The position numbers and the translations under genes were made by a program. Below are positions 1 through 11,863 of a stretch of 64,000 bases of DNA, piece after piece. The notes below the pieces were generated by a model that was not told the origin of the DNA, did not search any database, and was given only the letters and a program-made list of their open reading frames with translations. Position 1 is the stretch's first letter, and each line of letters starts with the position of its first letter. Source of the stretch: Saksenaea vasiformis B4078 (lineage: Eukaryota; Mucoromycota; Mucoromycetes; Mucorales; Saksenaeaceae); contig JNDT01001313.1 of assembly GCA_000697055.1 (NCBI GenBank), forward strand, positions 84,878 through 148,877, given 5' to 3'.

Positions 1-1547
1 TGGATCTTCTTCGTGACGTTTTGACAAAAAATCGAGCGCCAATGGATGATGCTGATGGCATGATGAATGCCAATGCCGCACCGAAATCACCCTCGGCACC
101 ACGAGAGTCCACGCCAGTTGCTGATAATGATACACCGATCAAAACGGAGCAAATTGAAGAGGCGACCACTCAGGCATTTTCAGCTGCCCCTGGAACGGAT
201 GATAATTCACCTTTGCAAGCAGAGAATACGTACAGCACATCTAACACAGTGGAAGACGAAGGAGGTAAACTACTTGCAGCGGCGGCAGTTGCCACAGCCC
301 CAGGATTGCGGCGACGAACAGCGTACAGTTTCTTCTGTAATACTACTTTTTACTGCTTTTTCAGACTTTACGAAGTACGTGGCACCTATTTAGAATTACT
401 ATCGTACTTACTTGTTTTTAGATGGTCTATTCACGCCTGTTGAAAATGAAGATGCTGGATGCGGAAACCCTTAACGATCCAAGAAAAGGAAAGAAAGTCA
501 ACAAAGTAGCATCGGATCTTGGTCTTTACAGCACTCGCTATGATGGTAAGAACCGACTCGAGAGAAAGAATTCAGTAACTGACGACTTTTGTCAGACATT
601 GATTTGTCAAACGGTGGTTATCACTGTGTTTTGGATCTTATTGATCGATTCTTTGATGGTGAACTGGATCAAGCAACGTTCGAAGATAGCGTGCGCTACA
701 TTTTCCCAACGCAAGCTTACGAACTTTTTACCATCGACAAGTTGACCCATGCAGTGATTAAGCAGGTACGAATGGCTTCTTTTTTTTTTGGAATCACAAG
801 GAAAGCTTACGACGTTGAGCAGATTCAAGCAATCACAGTGGATAACAAGTCGGTAGAATTAATTCGACTTTTCCGCAGCGACCAAAATCTAGAGTCTACG
901 TCTCCAAGGATCATGTCAGTATATCGTTTGAGAGCAGAAGAGATTGTTGGACCGGATGAAAATCTCTACAAGATTAGCTTTGTAAGTTGGATAGGAAGAT
1001 CTTGATGAACTTAGATGAACTTAAACCAACGATGTGTATAGGATACCGATGTTGCTATCATGACGATCCAATTGCTGGACAAGGACGACTATATGCTTGA
1101 ACCAACTGCAAAAGATCGATACGAGGATTACGTGGCAAGTTACATGAATTGGTTAGAGACAACCGAAGGTATAAATGCCGGACTTATGAAGCCCACGTTC
1201 CTGCGTCGGTAAGTGACGAAAGACTCAGGTTACATGAAGACTCATGTTCCCTTTCTAGGAGTCTGCGACCGCAAGATGACCATCTCAATGAGATCTATGT
1301 ACGATCACGGCTACAGTACAAAATTGACCAGGATACCTATCATATGTATTATATTGTTGGTTCAGAGGATATATTTATAAGGCCGCGCTCTAATCCGGAG
1401 ACAGCGACAGCCTTGCTGCGATCAACGAAGTGGAACGAATGGCTGGAATCATCTAGTACAGGATGGGCCACAGGTCTTGATGAGACCAGCAAAGACGCAA
1501 TGGAAACTGAAGCACGCAAATTGCTCAACGGGCAAGATGAACTGTAG
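1..1547 (+). CDS. SIN3: SIN3-family transcriptional corepressor, C-terminal part (5' end outside window)
   Basis: Open from base 3 and running in from the left edge, so only the C-terminal part is present. Six exons are inferred: 3-374, 422-545, 596-765, 823-981, 1042-1208 and 1259-1547. All join in frame with GT-AG introns of 47-60 nt. After a low-complexity acidic linker comes the conserved Sin3 C-terminal region: FFCNTTFYCFFRLYE, then YSRLLKMK, then LDLIDRFFDGELDQATFED and the FTIDKL block. In the family this region follows the histone-deacetylase interaction domain, and Sin3 scaffolds the Rpd3/HDAC complex in the nucleus. The HDAC-interaction and PAH domains must lie outside the window. 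The next gene, endonuclease V, lies downstream on the same strand about 450 bp away. Family assignment is firm; exact exon edges are inferred. Confidence 0.85.
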
Positions 1548-2002
1548 ATTTTCAATATCAAATTTTTTTTGTACAAAGGTTTTCCCAATCAGTAGCAGTT
1601 AAATGCAATTATTTCTTTTCAATGACAGATGACCCTAAAAACTACCCAGCTGTGCCACGTTTAGTATACGGAGGTTGTGCTTTAAATTTATTCCCTCCAC
1701 AAATCGACGATGGGAAGAGATCGTATCTTACATGAATCTGGCCCTTTCACGCACACAGGATCCATTGATGAAACAAACTATGTAGAACATCCTCTGTACA
1801 TTGACTTCCAGACGTCAAAGAGCCAATAATCTCGGTTGTTGTCTGAAGACACGGTACTTAATGGGTAGAGAAACAGCGGTTAGGGATAGCAGATGGAGCA
1901 GCCTATGAAGTGAGCTACGCGATGAGTCACTATTATGCCCGCAGCACTTGTAAAACGTTGCAACAGCCAATCATCGCTTCAATTTGCTTTTGCTACTCGA
2001 CC
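1548..2002. other. Intergenic SIN3 - endonuclease V
   Basis: No coding or RNA signal seen. It presumably holds the SIN3 3' end and the endonuclease V promoter. Confidence 0.5.
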
Positions 2003-2936
2003 ATGACGCCAGCATTCGACGATGATCCCTCTGCAGCACAACGCGAGGCCTGGGCAACGTAAATAAGCGACGAGCGAAAGAAAACTTCAGCTGTTCTCTA
2101 AACTGAGATCTCATCTAGAGAGCAAAACAAATTGAAGAATCAAATATGTCTCCATGATGATGTAGCCTTTGACCCTGTCACTCTTCACGATCTTTCTTAC
2201 ATTGCTGGTGTTGATTTAAGCTTTCCTCAGAATGATCGTACACATGCCGTTGCCTGCTTGTCTATCCTTTCGTACCCGAGCCTGAAGGTAAAGAAAAGTG
2301 GAGAAACAAAAGGAAAAATACGTATGTGGATTTGAAGCTGTTATATACAGACTTTTTAGAAACAGAGCTACATTTACCATATATTCCTGGTTTCCTTGCT
2401 TTTCGTGAGGTAGATCCTCTGCTTCAGCTGCTTAGCAAGGTGAAACAGGAGAAACCAGACATTTATCCTCAAGTCATACTCGTCGATGGTAGGGAGAGAG
2501 AGAGAGAGAGAGACATCGATCGGTTGTTCTAAATATTGTTGCAGGGAACGGACGCTTGCATCCTCGCACGTGCGGAATAGCTTGTCATTTAGGCGTGCTC
2601 GCTAACGTACCAACCATCGGCATTGCCAAGAACTTCCTGGTGATCGATCACGAAGGTCCGTTGCTACAAATGAAGCAAGTAAAAGCACGAGCCAAAGAAC
2701 TGAAAGGCCGCGGCGACCACCTAATACTGCGGGGCACCAGTGGCACACTGTATGGTGCAGCGGTACGAACTTCAAAAGATGCGCCAAATCCTGTTTTTGT
2801 CAGTCAGGGCCATCGTATTAGCCTTGAGACTGCTCTCGTCGTTGTCTTGGCTACCTGTCTCTATCGTATACCCGAACCCATCCGACGCGCTGATCTGGAT
2901 AGCAGGGAATATATTCGGCGACAGAGCCGTGTATAG
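2003..2936 (+). CDS. Endonuclease V (deoxyinosine/inosine-specific)
   Basis: Four exons: 2003-2058, 2119-2287, 2338-2488 and 2545-2936, predicted 255 aa, a normal eukaryotic EndoV length. Motifs in order: N-terminal W-x-x-EQ-x-x-L, the IAGVDLSF catalytic-Asp strand, YIPGFLAFRE (the strand with the conserved Tyr and Glu), and VDG-N-GRLHPR-CGIACHLG with the second metal-binding Asp. Then follow PTIGIAKN and the C-terminal RADL segment. EndoV cuts one nucleotide 3' of deoxyinosine in DNA or inosine in RNA; eukaryotic enzymes act mainly on RNA. The ATG at 2003 is chosen because it precedes the W-EQ motif after the first intron. The third intron carries a short GA microsatellite. The family call is very secure. 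Confidence 0.9.
2494..2511. repeat. (GA)n microsatellite inside an endonuclease V intron
   Basis: About nine GA units lie just after the donor site of the third intron. Purely intronic, likely polymorphic. Confidence 0.8.
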
Positions 2937-5118
2937 AACCTTTTCCTTCACAAGACTATTTAGCTTACGTTCTTTTGCGAACCCAATGGCATGGCGTCAG
3001 TAGCTGTTATCCATTTAAAATGACGGACATTATTATATATTACCAAATGAGTCTCAATAATGCGTGAGATATTTCCCTGCCTGTACTTCTTCACCGCTCG
3101 GATTCTCAATCCTTTGGTAGAAAGCACACCTAGTCCATCCTAAAATGTTGCACAAATCTGACATATCACGAACTTCTGGCAGGCACAACGGGTTGTCACT
3201 ATCATTAGATTTTTTGCTACAAAGTCTGCTTCATTCTGCAAGTTTATCACAAGAGCGTATGCCCTTCGTCATGGAAATATAAGTGCACGTCGCTACTGTC
3301 CGCACTAGGATGATGATACTTTTTCGCATACTTTTGCTGCAGGTGGTATGCAGTGCTAGCTAACACGTCTCTCTCTTGCTTTATTACTGTGACCATCTGC
3401 CTTTGACGCCAGAGACATCCTATAAAGACAAATGAATGACCCGAACTCATTTGGACAATGCAACGTCGGACAACGGCATCGAACAAAGCGGTATAAGTTT
3501 TGCACTGCCTAAGTCTTCCTGAAGCTAAACGTCTGGCTCATATTGGTCCTGTTTCTTGAACATCATCTACTTTTTGGCCCTAAAACCGCCGATGTCTTGG
3601 AGCTATGAACGCGAGAAACATATTTTTTGCAACACTTCGCTATGAGATCAGTGTGGATCTGCATCTTTCCCTTTTAAGTAAAATAATGGTTACAATCCAA
3701 TTCCAGAGTCTTTCATTCTTCCAAGTACCAAAGAAAAAGGAAAAGTAGATTGCAGAAGAGGAAAGTCCTGTCTACAATCTAGAAAATACCTGCTTTTTCT
3801 ACCGTTTCAGATCGTATGAAGAAGAATACCAAGACTGGCGTGATTGGAATGGCCATCTACTACTCGCCATGAACACCTCCTACCGCTGTTGTCTGAAGAC
3901 GCAGGATACGATGCTCAATGCACCCTCTTCCCCTCAAACTGCATTGTGACCTAAAGTTTCATTCTCCATTGAAAAAGGCGTTTTCAGAGTTATCTTTAAT
4001 TTAAGGAAGAGGAGCTGTGTGCCCGTGTGACACTTGCTAATTCTAGAGCTGCAGAATAACTCTGCATTTGAAGCATGCAGTCTGTCGGAGTCTTCACGTG
4101 TATTTAGCTATGACGACTTGCGTGCTCATTTTACAAGATATGACTACATCCTCGAAAGCCTAACGACTGTTTGAGCATTCTTGACTCTATATTCGTCGGT
4201 GAAGGTAGCTTCGTCAACAATTGTGGCTCGGGACACACGCACGATTTTGGTAGACGTGCTTTTGCAGTCATGCATTCTGAGGCATATGTCTTCATTGAGG
4301 GCACCCCTTTGGCTGTCTCTCTCCTTTGAGACATTCTCGGCCGATAAGCCTATCTAACCAGGATAAGGTTCTAAACATTCAGTAGCAATGCTCTGCTGCA
4401 AACAAACAACGTTGCCTTTGTTGCCATCCTGTCCACATGGGATTGTCTGCACCTGCTGTATACATCATATGTTGAGTCGCCGTTTGAGATCAAGTAGTAA
4501 TTACCGTATATTCTTATCCTTTTCTTAACGCATGAATTACTTGCTATGATATGATCGTAGTAGTAAATAACAAACAAATCAGAGAAACAGTCGAGCATTC
4601 ATCCTTCTCTCCTCGGTGATTCCATAAGATCCATTAGCATATAATAAATGGATGATCGAATCAAACGAGATCACAATCTGAAAAGGTGAGTAGCCTACTC
4701 AAGAGATTCTGTAGATTAAAGTCAGATACATATTGTAACATAGCTACGCGAAATGTATTTTTGCTTAAATCAATCTTTAATGTGCATTCTCTATGTGTAG
4801 TCAGTGGCTTTAACACCTAAGTATACTTCTGCAAGCGTGTATACAAATACGCACTGATTTTTTCCCTACTTACTTAAACAAGGTGATGTGTTCGATTGTT
4901 CCCTGACTATCAATCGCTGCAACAGCAAGATAAGAACAAGAAAAAAAAAAGACCTCAAATAGAACAAGTTAAGGTTTTGTAGTCATGTAGTCAACGCTAA
5001 GCTGAGTTTAATTAATTTAGTTATGTATTTTGAATGAAACAACACTCAGATCGAGAATGTGTCTATATCGAGCGTTAGACGTATGATGGGCACTTTTTTT
5101 TAAGTGTGCGATATAATC
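2937..5118. other. Gene-poor 2.2-kb stretch
   Basis: Only short chance ORFs, all with frequent stops on both strands. No tRNA, repeat or recognisable domain was found. One plus-strand stretch around 4150-4320 is open for about 55 codons but matches nothing I can name. Confidence 0.5.
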
Positions 5119-5275
5119 GTTCACTGCATAACGGGCGTTCACTGCATAACGGACGCCTACTGCATATCGAACGTCCACTGCATATCGAACGTCCACTGCA
5201 TATCGAACATCCACTGCATTCAGGCGTCCACTGCATTCAGGCGTCCACTGCATATCAAGCGCCAATCGCATACTG
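5119..5275. repeat. 18-bp minisatellite, about nine degenerate units
   Basis: Tandem units of 17-18 bp with core CACTGCAT, for example GTCCACTGCATATCGAAC repeated head to tail with substitutions. The first units end in AACGGGC or AACGGAC, the middle ones in ATCGAAC, the last ones in TTCAGGC. On the minus strand this gives an open DVRYAV-repeat frame, but with no supporting start, splice or domain. It sits 200-360 bp upstream of the GT2 synthase gene, within its likely promoter. Confidence 0.85.
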
Positions 5276-5478
5276 AATGACGATGCTCTGTCCTCTTGTC
5301 TACCGGTAGTGATGTTTCTTTTTTTGGGGGGAGGACGCGTTCTCCATCCGGGTATCGGGAATTTTTTTTCATGGGTTGTCAAACAAAGCGAGGCGAAACC
5401 TGAATTTTATTCACTTTGCTTGCTTCTTGGTCTGTTTACGTTTGTTTTAATATTCTTTTTGTCGCTCATGTGTATGCG

Positions 5479-7162
5479 ATGCGCTGGACAACACCTATCA
5501 AAGTACTCTATTCAACCGTCATCTCTGGGATATTCGTAGTACCTGCCATCATCGGCTATGCTTTACAGTTGCATATTACGACGCAATCCTTCTGGGCGCT
5601 GGGTGCCTATGGTACGGTGGTGTTCATATTTATTTTTTTCCAACTGGTGTTTGCAACACTCAATCGCGTCATGCTGAGACGATATTGCAAAGTCGCTCCT
5701 CCATTAATATCTCGCCAAAAACACCTGGCTGGGCGACCAGGACGCGCGGCGACGTCTATAGGATTAGCGGTCGTAGGGTATAGAGAAGAACCGGAGTTAT
5801 TTCGGCAATGTCTGGATTCGATTCGATTATTAGAGTATCCTGATCCGTTCAAAACGGTGGTAGTTATTGACGGCGACGAACCACAAGACCGCGAGATGGC
5901 AACCATTTTCGAAAAAGCGTTTCCGGGAAACGCAGTGATTGTTCTACCCCATTTGATGTCTGATAAACCGCATCTCAGTGTACCGATACCATCAGAAAAA
6001 GAGGTAGCCGGCGACGGCAACGCTATATGCTACATGCAACCGCATCGTGGGAAGAGGCACGCGATGTACACGGCCTTTCGAGTCCTGATCGACGCAGGGT
6101 GTGAGGCGATCATGTCAACAGACTCCGACACACGTTTCGATAGCAAGGCCATCATTGAACTAGAGAAAGCGCTTCATTGGCACAACAACACAGGCGCCGC
6201 AGCTGGCGACGTCCGTATCTGGAACAGCACCGATAGCGTACTAGCTTACATGTCCTCTTTACGTTACTGGATGGCGTTCAATATCGAACGGGCTGCACAA
6301 AGCTTCAATCGTTGTTGCACTTGTGTTTCTGGACCCATGGGGATGTATCGAGCAAAAGTGCTTTCGGAAGTACTCGAGGACTGGATTACCCAACGTTTTC
6401 TCCAAATGGAATGCACCTATGGCGACGACAGGTAACTTACTTGGGAGAAAAAGAAAAGGAGGAGATGCTAATCGATTGATCCCTTCGGGTAGACACCTTA
6501 CAAATCAGATTTTACGGAGAGGCTACAGCGTTGTCTACACCCATCGTGCATTTTGTGAGACCGAGACCCCAACCACGTTCATTCGGTGGTTTAAACAACA
6601 GACACGATGGTCCAAAAGTTTTTATCGAGAGCTACTTTGGAATATACGAAGTCTGACCAAACACAGTCCGTGGATGGCTGCCGAATTGTTCTACCAAGGC
6701 CTTTACCCATTCGTCTTGATGTTTTCCATCTTTTATATCCTATGGGCCCGTGTACCCTTTGTCCTCCTGGTTTGGCTCGCTTCCTTGATGGCCATTGCAA
6801 GCATCAAAACCGCCTACGCTTTGCTGACAACACTCTCTCCCCGTTTCCTTGTCTTTCCGCTGTATTCAGTCTATTATCTCCTGGGCTTGGTGCCCGCAAA
6901 AATATGGGCGCTTGTGTCGCTCTATGACATACGATGGGGCACATCTGCCCGATCCGCCTCCGAACGCAAAAGAGAAGCCGTTGTGTGGGGCCAGATAAAA
7001 GAAGCCTTACCCGTCGTCGTCTGGATTACTTGTATCATGGCAGGCATTGCCTTCAACCTGGCCGAGTTCTATGCGAATCCCGCCAGATCAGGTCGTCAGT
7101 CCGCAGATGCATCCGATCCAACGTCCATCGTCTTTGGCGACAATTCCACAGCACCCTCATGA
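5479..7162 (+). CDS. Hyaluronan/chitin synthase-like GT2 membrane glycosyltransferase
   Basis: Two exons (5479-6431 and 6493-7162), predicted 540 aa. Architecture: two N-terminal membrane helices, a cytosolic GT2 domain, then several C-terminal membrane helices. Catalytic landmarks are VVVIDGDE, STDSDT, YGDDRHLTNQIL (the intron splits the Arg codon) and QQTRW, the Q-x-x-R-W product-binding motif. The GDDRHLTN block and membrane layout resemble hyaluronan synthase and NodC-like chitin synthases rather than classical fungal chitin synthases. The likely role is polymerising a UDP-sugar (GlcNAc with or without a uronic acid) and extruding the chain at the plasma membrane. The start is uncertain: the first in-frame ATG is used, although the frame is open and hydrophobic up to a stop at 5401, so an upstream exon may exist. 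Confidence 0.85.
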
Positions 7163-7563
7163 CAATACTATTATACTATCCACTTGTAGAATTAATCAAC
7201 AATAAATATACATCGAAGCATTCATAATTTCAGATTTGTAGTAACGATGACGTTTGTTCCCTTCGTAACGTCAATGCTCTGCCACGCATTCGCCCTTCAA
7301 CAGTGGACCCTTCTGCTTGGTAACCTAAACAAAAAAGGAAGTGATTGTCATGCCCACAGGAATATATAATCGCCCTGTGATGTGTTTCTTGAAACCTGTT
7401 GTTTTCAAGGCTTTTGTCGGATCAGATATCAATCGGAGATAAGGGCGCGCATTCAACATAATCATTTTTTTTCTGTTATTTCGGTTTATTTTATGGGCAA
7501 GAGACGATGTGATGTATGATGGATGACATGCAATGTTTCATTCCTTCTATTTGTTTAATTTCT
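7163..7563. other. Intergenic, convergent 3' ends of GT2 and LSC1
   Basis: Two genes converge here. AT-rich, with polyadenylation-like AATAAATA near 7201. No other feature seen. Confidence 0.5.
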
Positions 7564-8917
7564 TTAAGCCAAACCAGCTTCCACCATGGCCTATCAAACA
7601 GAGTCAGTTAGTTCAATGAAAGAGGTCATGTTGCCAATACTTTACCTGTTTCAAAGTCACACCCAACCCGGCGGGGGATGGTGTCACAAGTACGCCAGCC
7701 TTCTCCAAAGCCTTGATCTTATCTTGTGCGCCACCCTTACCACCAGAAATGATGGCACCAGCGTGGCCCATACGGCGACCAGGAGGAGCAGTCACACCAG
7801 CAATGAAGGACACAACGGGCTTGGGCTGTTCGCGGGTCAAGTTGTACTGGGTCAAGAAGTCGGCAGCTTCTTCTTCAGCAGTACCACCAATTTCACCAAT
7901 CATGATGATACCTGTACGTATGCTTAGAACAGACGCCTCACACACACACACACACATTCTCTCTCTCTCTCTCTTTTTCTCTTTCTCTTACCTTCAGTTT
8001 CCTTATCTTCCAAGAAGACCTTGAGACAGTCAATGAAGTTGGTACCGTTCAAGGGATCACCACCAATACCAACACACAAAGTCTGACCGAGACCAGTTTC
8101 GGTGGTCTGGTTGACGGCCTCGTAGGTCAAGGTACCGGAACGGGAGACGATACCGATCTTGCCACGCTTCAAGATGCTGCCAGGCATGATACCGATCTTG
8201 CACTGCTCAGCAGAGATCATACCAGGGCAGTTGGGACCAACCAAACGCGACTTGTTCTGGGTCATCAAAGCCTGCTTGACCTTGACCATGTCATGTTGAG
8301 GGATACCTTCGGTAATGGCCACAATCAAAGGCACTTCGTTCTCGATGGCATCCAAGATAGCAGCAGCCGCACCAGGCGGAGGGACATAGATGACACTGGC
8401 ATCGGGCTTCACTTCACTAACAGCCTATAGAATTTCCCAAAGAAAAAAAAAAGTTTTGCGCGTGTCAGTGGTTCGATCACCAGCATAAAGTTCTATTATT
8501 TTTACCTCACGAACAGATCCGAACACAGGAAGACCAAGATGGGTCTGACCAGCTTTCTTAGGAGAGACACCACCAACCATGTTGGTACCATATTCAATAG
8601 CTTGTTGAGAGTGGAAAGTACCCTATCAAATATAAAGTTAACAAGACGCAATGTCTATGTAACTACGCGAATAAGAGATATTTACCTGCTTTCCAGTGAA
8701 ACCTTGACAGATCACCTTGGTGTTCTTATTGATCATCAAATTCTTTGCGGTGGACTCGTAACCGCCATTGTTGAAGAAGGAGCGACGAGTGACTGTAAAT
8801 AGAAGAAGAAGAAAAAAAAAAAAGAGATGAATACCCAGTGTATATTTGTATTTATAAAGTGATGAATATACCTGCTGCAGTCGAACGAAGAATGGTGGAA
8901 GCAGACTTGGGGAACAT
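7564..8917 (-). CDS. LSC1: Succinyl-CoA ligase alpha subunit, mitochondrial
   Basis: Six exons on the minus strand: 8872-8917, 8686-8792, 8506-8622, 7992-8424, 7646-7911 and 7564-7590, predicted 331 aa, typical for the family. The start gives a Ser/Thr/Arg-rich, acid-free presequence ([15 protein letters not shown]) consistent with mitochondrial import. CoA-binding [28 protein letters not shown] and the active-site loop [17 protein letters not shown], with the histidine that is phosphorylated, are all intact. It forms succinyl-CoA synthetase with the beta subunit and catalyses substrate-level phosphorylation in the TCA cycle. The last exon encodes only eight residues (AMVEAGLA). It carries a CA/CT microsatellite in one intron. 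Confidence 0.95.
7939..7974. repeat. (CA)n(CT)n compound microsatellite in LSC1 intron
   Basis: About nine CA units followed directly by about nine CT units, inside the intron between LSC1 exons 4 and 5. Confidence 0.85.
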
Positions 8918-9357
8918 GACTCAAGGAATAAAGGGCTGTGAGTTGGAAGGGAAGAAGGAAAAAAAAAGGGAAGAAATATGGGAAAATCTGGAAAAATAAA
9001 AACCCAGCTGCTGCTAAGATGGTTGTGAATTTTTTTTCGGATCGGCGTTTCGATTTGTTGAAAAAAAACATAAAAAAGTTTCACATAACAAAAACAAAGA
9101 ACAGAATACTACCTCTTACCTACAGTTCGAGTGAAAGAAGTTAACATAAAGAGGTGCAGTATATATATATATATATAATTTGTCTATTTAAGAAAAAAAA
9201 TTGATTTTCTCCATGACGACACGTTTCCTTCTTTTTTTTCTTGGTTCGTTCAATGTCGGAAGTGAACGGTCCGATTCACGTGCCAGCGTTGCCATACCCA
9301 CGGCAATGCAAAGTCGATGACGCCCCTTTTACCTTTTAGGATGAATAATACGAAGTT
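8918..9357. other. Intergenic with (AT)n tract
   Basis: Upstream region of LSC1 (minus strand). Contains an (AT)9 tract at 9160-9177 and A-rich runs. No gene recognised. Confidence 0.5.
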
Positions 9358-11008
9358 TTATTCTTCAGGAAGTGAGTGGGTAACACTATTTGCTGTCACA
9401 GATGCATTTCGTTTTTTCATGTTATTGTTGCTGTTATCTGTGTGATCTTCTGCTTCGATATTAACATGACAAGATGAACTACTACTCGTTGAAGAAGTAC
9501 TTGAGCTAGATGGTCGACGTACAGAACGTCTTCGGTAATGGGATGTGGAAGCGTAAGGGTATCCATGAACATTTGAAAAAGGATTGGAAGAGGTCGATGC
9601 CGAAGACATGTTTCCGGCACCCGAAGGAGATATATGAAGGGATGAGAAGTCGTTCGTAACGTTGGTATTGCTAAGCGATGGTTCCGTTAAATGATGATGG
9701 TGATTAGTTGACGTGACCGTTCGTCGGCTATTGCTACTGCTGCTGTTTGAACTCGAGGATGGTGAAGGGGTCAGGGGTGGATTGGAGATGCAACTGACAC
9801 TGGCAGAAGATGATACGTGTTCTCCTTCGCCAGCTATCTCGTTCGATGGAGCTGCTGTTGTCGCTGCTCCTGTTGTCAGTCGAAGTCGTTTGATGTCTGT
9901 GATATTATTACTAGACGTTCGACGGTGGTGGCGGTTATGTGCGCCTGATGAGTCCTCCGACGGTTTTAGACTCGATCGACTAGCGGTTTTTCCCTTATCT
10001 GATCCGACATCATTATCATCTGCCGTTTTGGCTTTTCTTCGATTCAGCTTGGCACCCAGCGTTTCGCGTTCCCGCCGTGCCGCCTCTTGGAGCATAACGC
10101 ATTTGAGTCTGCAATCGACGTTGGCCCGGGACTGAAGGTGCATGAAAAATTCAGACAGCTTCGAAAAATCCCAGTCCTGCGTAAACGCACGCAAAAAACG
10201 CTCTCGTTGAATAGCACTCCCAACGTAAGGAGGCGTCGCAAGAATGGTCGTAATCAATGTCGCCGTAAATTGCATAGCGGAATCCTGTGTTAACTGCCGT
10301 AGGAGATAAGCTCGCCGATAATCCCCTTTTTTTTTTACGACGCGCCGTTAATGAACAAACGCCAGCTTAAAATATAACTTACCCATCTCATCTCGCCAAT
10401 CGATGGTTACTTGACGTACAAGGATACTCGTACTCTCCCAACGCCAGCCGTTGACAAGCCATTTCAGTGCGTTGACAATACGTTCCAGAGGGTACTCGTT
10501 GGCGATACGATGAAGATACATTGCGGTGACAAGAACATTGTCCTCTGACTTGAGCCAGGAATAAAACGTCGCATCGTACATTTGGTCCATGCGTTTTACG
10601 TTGCAGTAAACATCTTCCCATCCTGTATTCTTTTCTTCTTCCGCTTCTTTCTCAGCGCCAGACGGATCTGTAAAGCTTTAGGGCGGAAGCTCATAAAACA
10701 AGCAACCTCTCTCTCTCTCTCTCTTCCCACTCGGCTAAACTAGCGCACGCCAACCCCCCTTCCCCTCTCCTCTTTTCTTCTCTTTTTTTATGATACTCAC
10801 GCTTTTGTTTCTTTTTTATTCCCGCCCATGTGTTTACAGTCATGCCGCTGGAAGTGGATGGACAGAAATTAAGCAAAGCTGAATGACGCCGTGTCCCCGA
10901 TTCAGTCCGCTCCAATGACCTTGTAGAACCGACTGATGCAGCCACAGAGTCTGTCGCTGCACTTTCGAAATAACGACTAGAAAGTGCATGTATCTCTCTA
11001 AGATCCAT
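9358..11008 (-). CDS. Hypothetical protein with conserved-looking helical N-half and Ser-rich tail
   Basis: Three exons (10801-11008, 10383-10667, 9358-10325) give a clean 486-aa product. The middle exon reads WEDVYCNVK, then ATFYSWLKSEDNVLVTAMYL and a predicted helical block through LVNGWRWESTSILVRQ. The third exon continues with DYRRAYLLRQLTQ and FTQDWDFSKLSEFF. From about residue 230 the protein is low complexity: Ser/Thr runs, a HHHH stretch and KR-rich patches that could be nuclear signals. I do not recognise the fold; the tail looks regulatory. An intronic CT microsatellite lies at about 10709-10723. The intron positions are supported because all three joins restore one frame; function is not assigned. 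Confidence 0.65.
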
Positions 11009-11860
11009 TGGAAATTAACTGTAGGAGGAAAGGAGGAGAGGGTAGAAGAGGTCGAGCAACCATGTTGAGCGGCTTGGAATTTTCATTCTCAGCACAAAAA
11101 AGGGGGAAGGACTCAAACCTGTGGTATGGCATCACTATGCGGATGGGTCCACGATGGCTATAGCAAAGAAATACTTCAATTTGGACTTTTTGACAAGTGA
11201 AAAAGGAAGGAGCATCCTCCACCATCATGGGTTCGAGTCAGCATGCTGTGATCATTTTACCATTCCCCAACAATAATGTCGACAGGCTCATCAGCTGCAC
11301 CTTATCCTTTGCGTGGCTGTGTGTGTGCGTGTAGTGTGTGTTGTCCATCCAGGCGTTATCTTTTCATAATAAAACAGCATTGGTATGTCTGTTCTATATG
11401 TGCCCAGCATACCAATGAACCAATTGCAGCTTTGCTATATAAATATTTGGTGGGGGTTGATCTTCATTGTGTTACTTGCCTACGACGGACATTTATGGCA
11501 TGTACGCTTAATTGTGTGCCCTGAAAAAACGTACATGATTACAAATACGTAATATTCTCGCTTTGCTTTGTAGGATTAAATAGAGAACAAACTCACGATA
11601 AAAATAGTCATCTCGACGATTGATGTTAAGTGAGACGGGGGCAAGGAAAAAAAGGGTTGTGGCAAGGGACGATAGGAAAAGCACCGTTTTAGAATGCGCG
11701 TTTAATGATCAGTCTCCTTCAGAAACCGTTCGGTGTAGGATATTCCAAATACAGTTGTTCCAGAGAAGGAGGTGTCTCCCTATACCTGCCTATTTAGATC
11801 TACCATTTTTTCTTGGTATATGAGACTTGAACTCTATTTACCGTGAGGGTGCCTGTCCCA
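11009..11860. other. Intergenic upstream of the Ser-rich hypothetical gene
   Basis: Probable promoter of the minus-strand gene ending this side. Several short ORFs, none credible. Confidence 0.4.
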
Positions 11861-11863
11861 CAA

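Noticed and set aside
1836..3902. Shared GTTGTCTGAAGAC at two intergenic sites
   Set aside because: A 13-base match is expected by chance in 64 kb and the flanks do not align.
5017..5382. Minus-strand ORF with DVRYAV repeats
   Set aside because: Translation of the 18-bp minisatellite; no start context, splice sites or domain.
8638..9084. Minus-strand 148-codon ORF at the LSC1 5' end
   Set aside because: Reads through LSC1 exon 2 and its flanking introns; the spliced LSC1 model explains it.
9713..10135. Plus-strand 140-codon ORF
   Set aside because: Antisense of the low-complexity tail of the Ser-rich gene.
11215..11250. GGGTTCGAGTC resembling a tRNA T-loop
   Set aside because: No A box, anticodon arm or acceptor pairing at tRNA distance.
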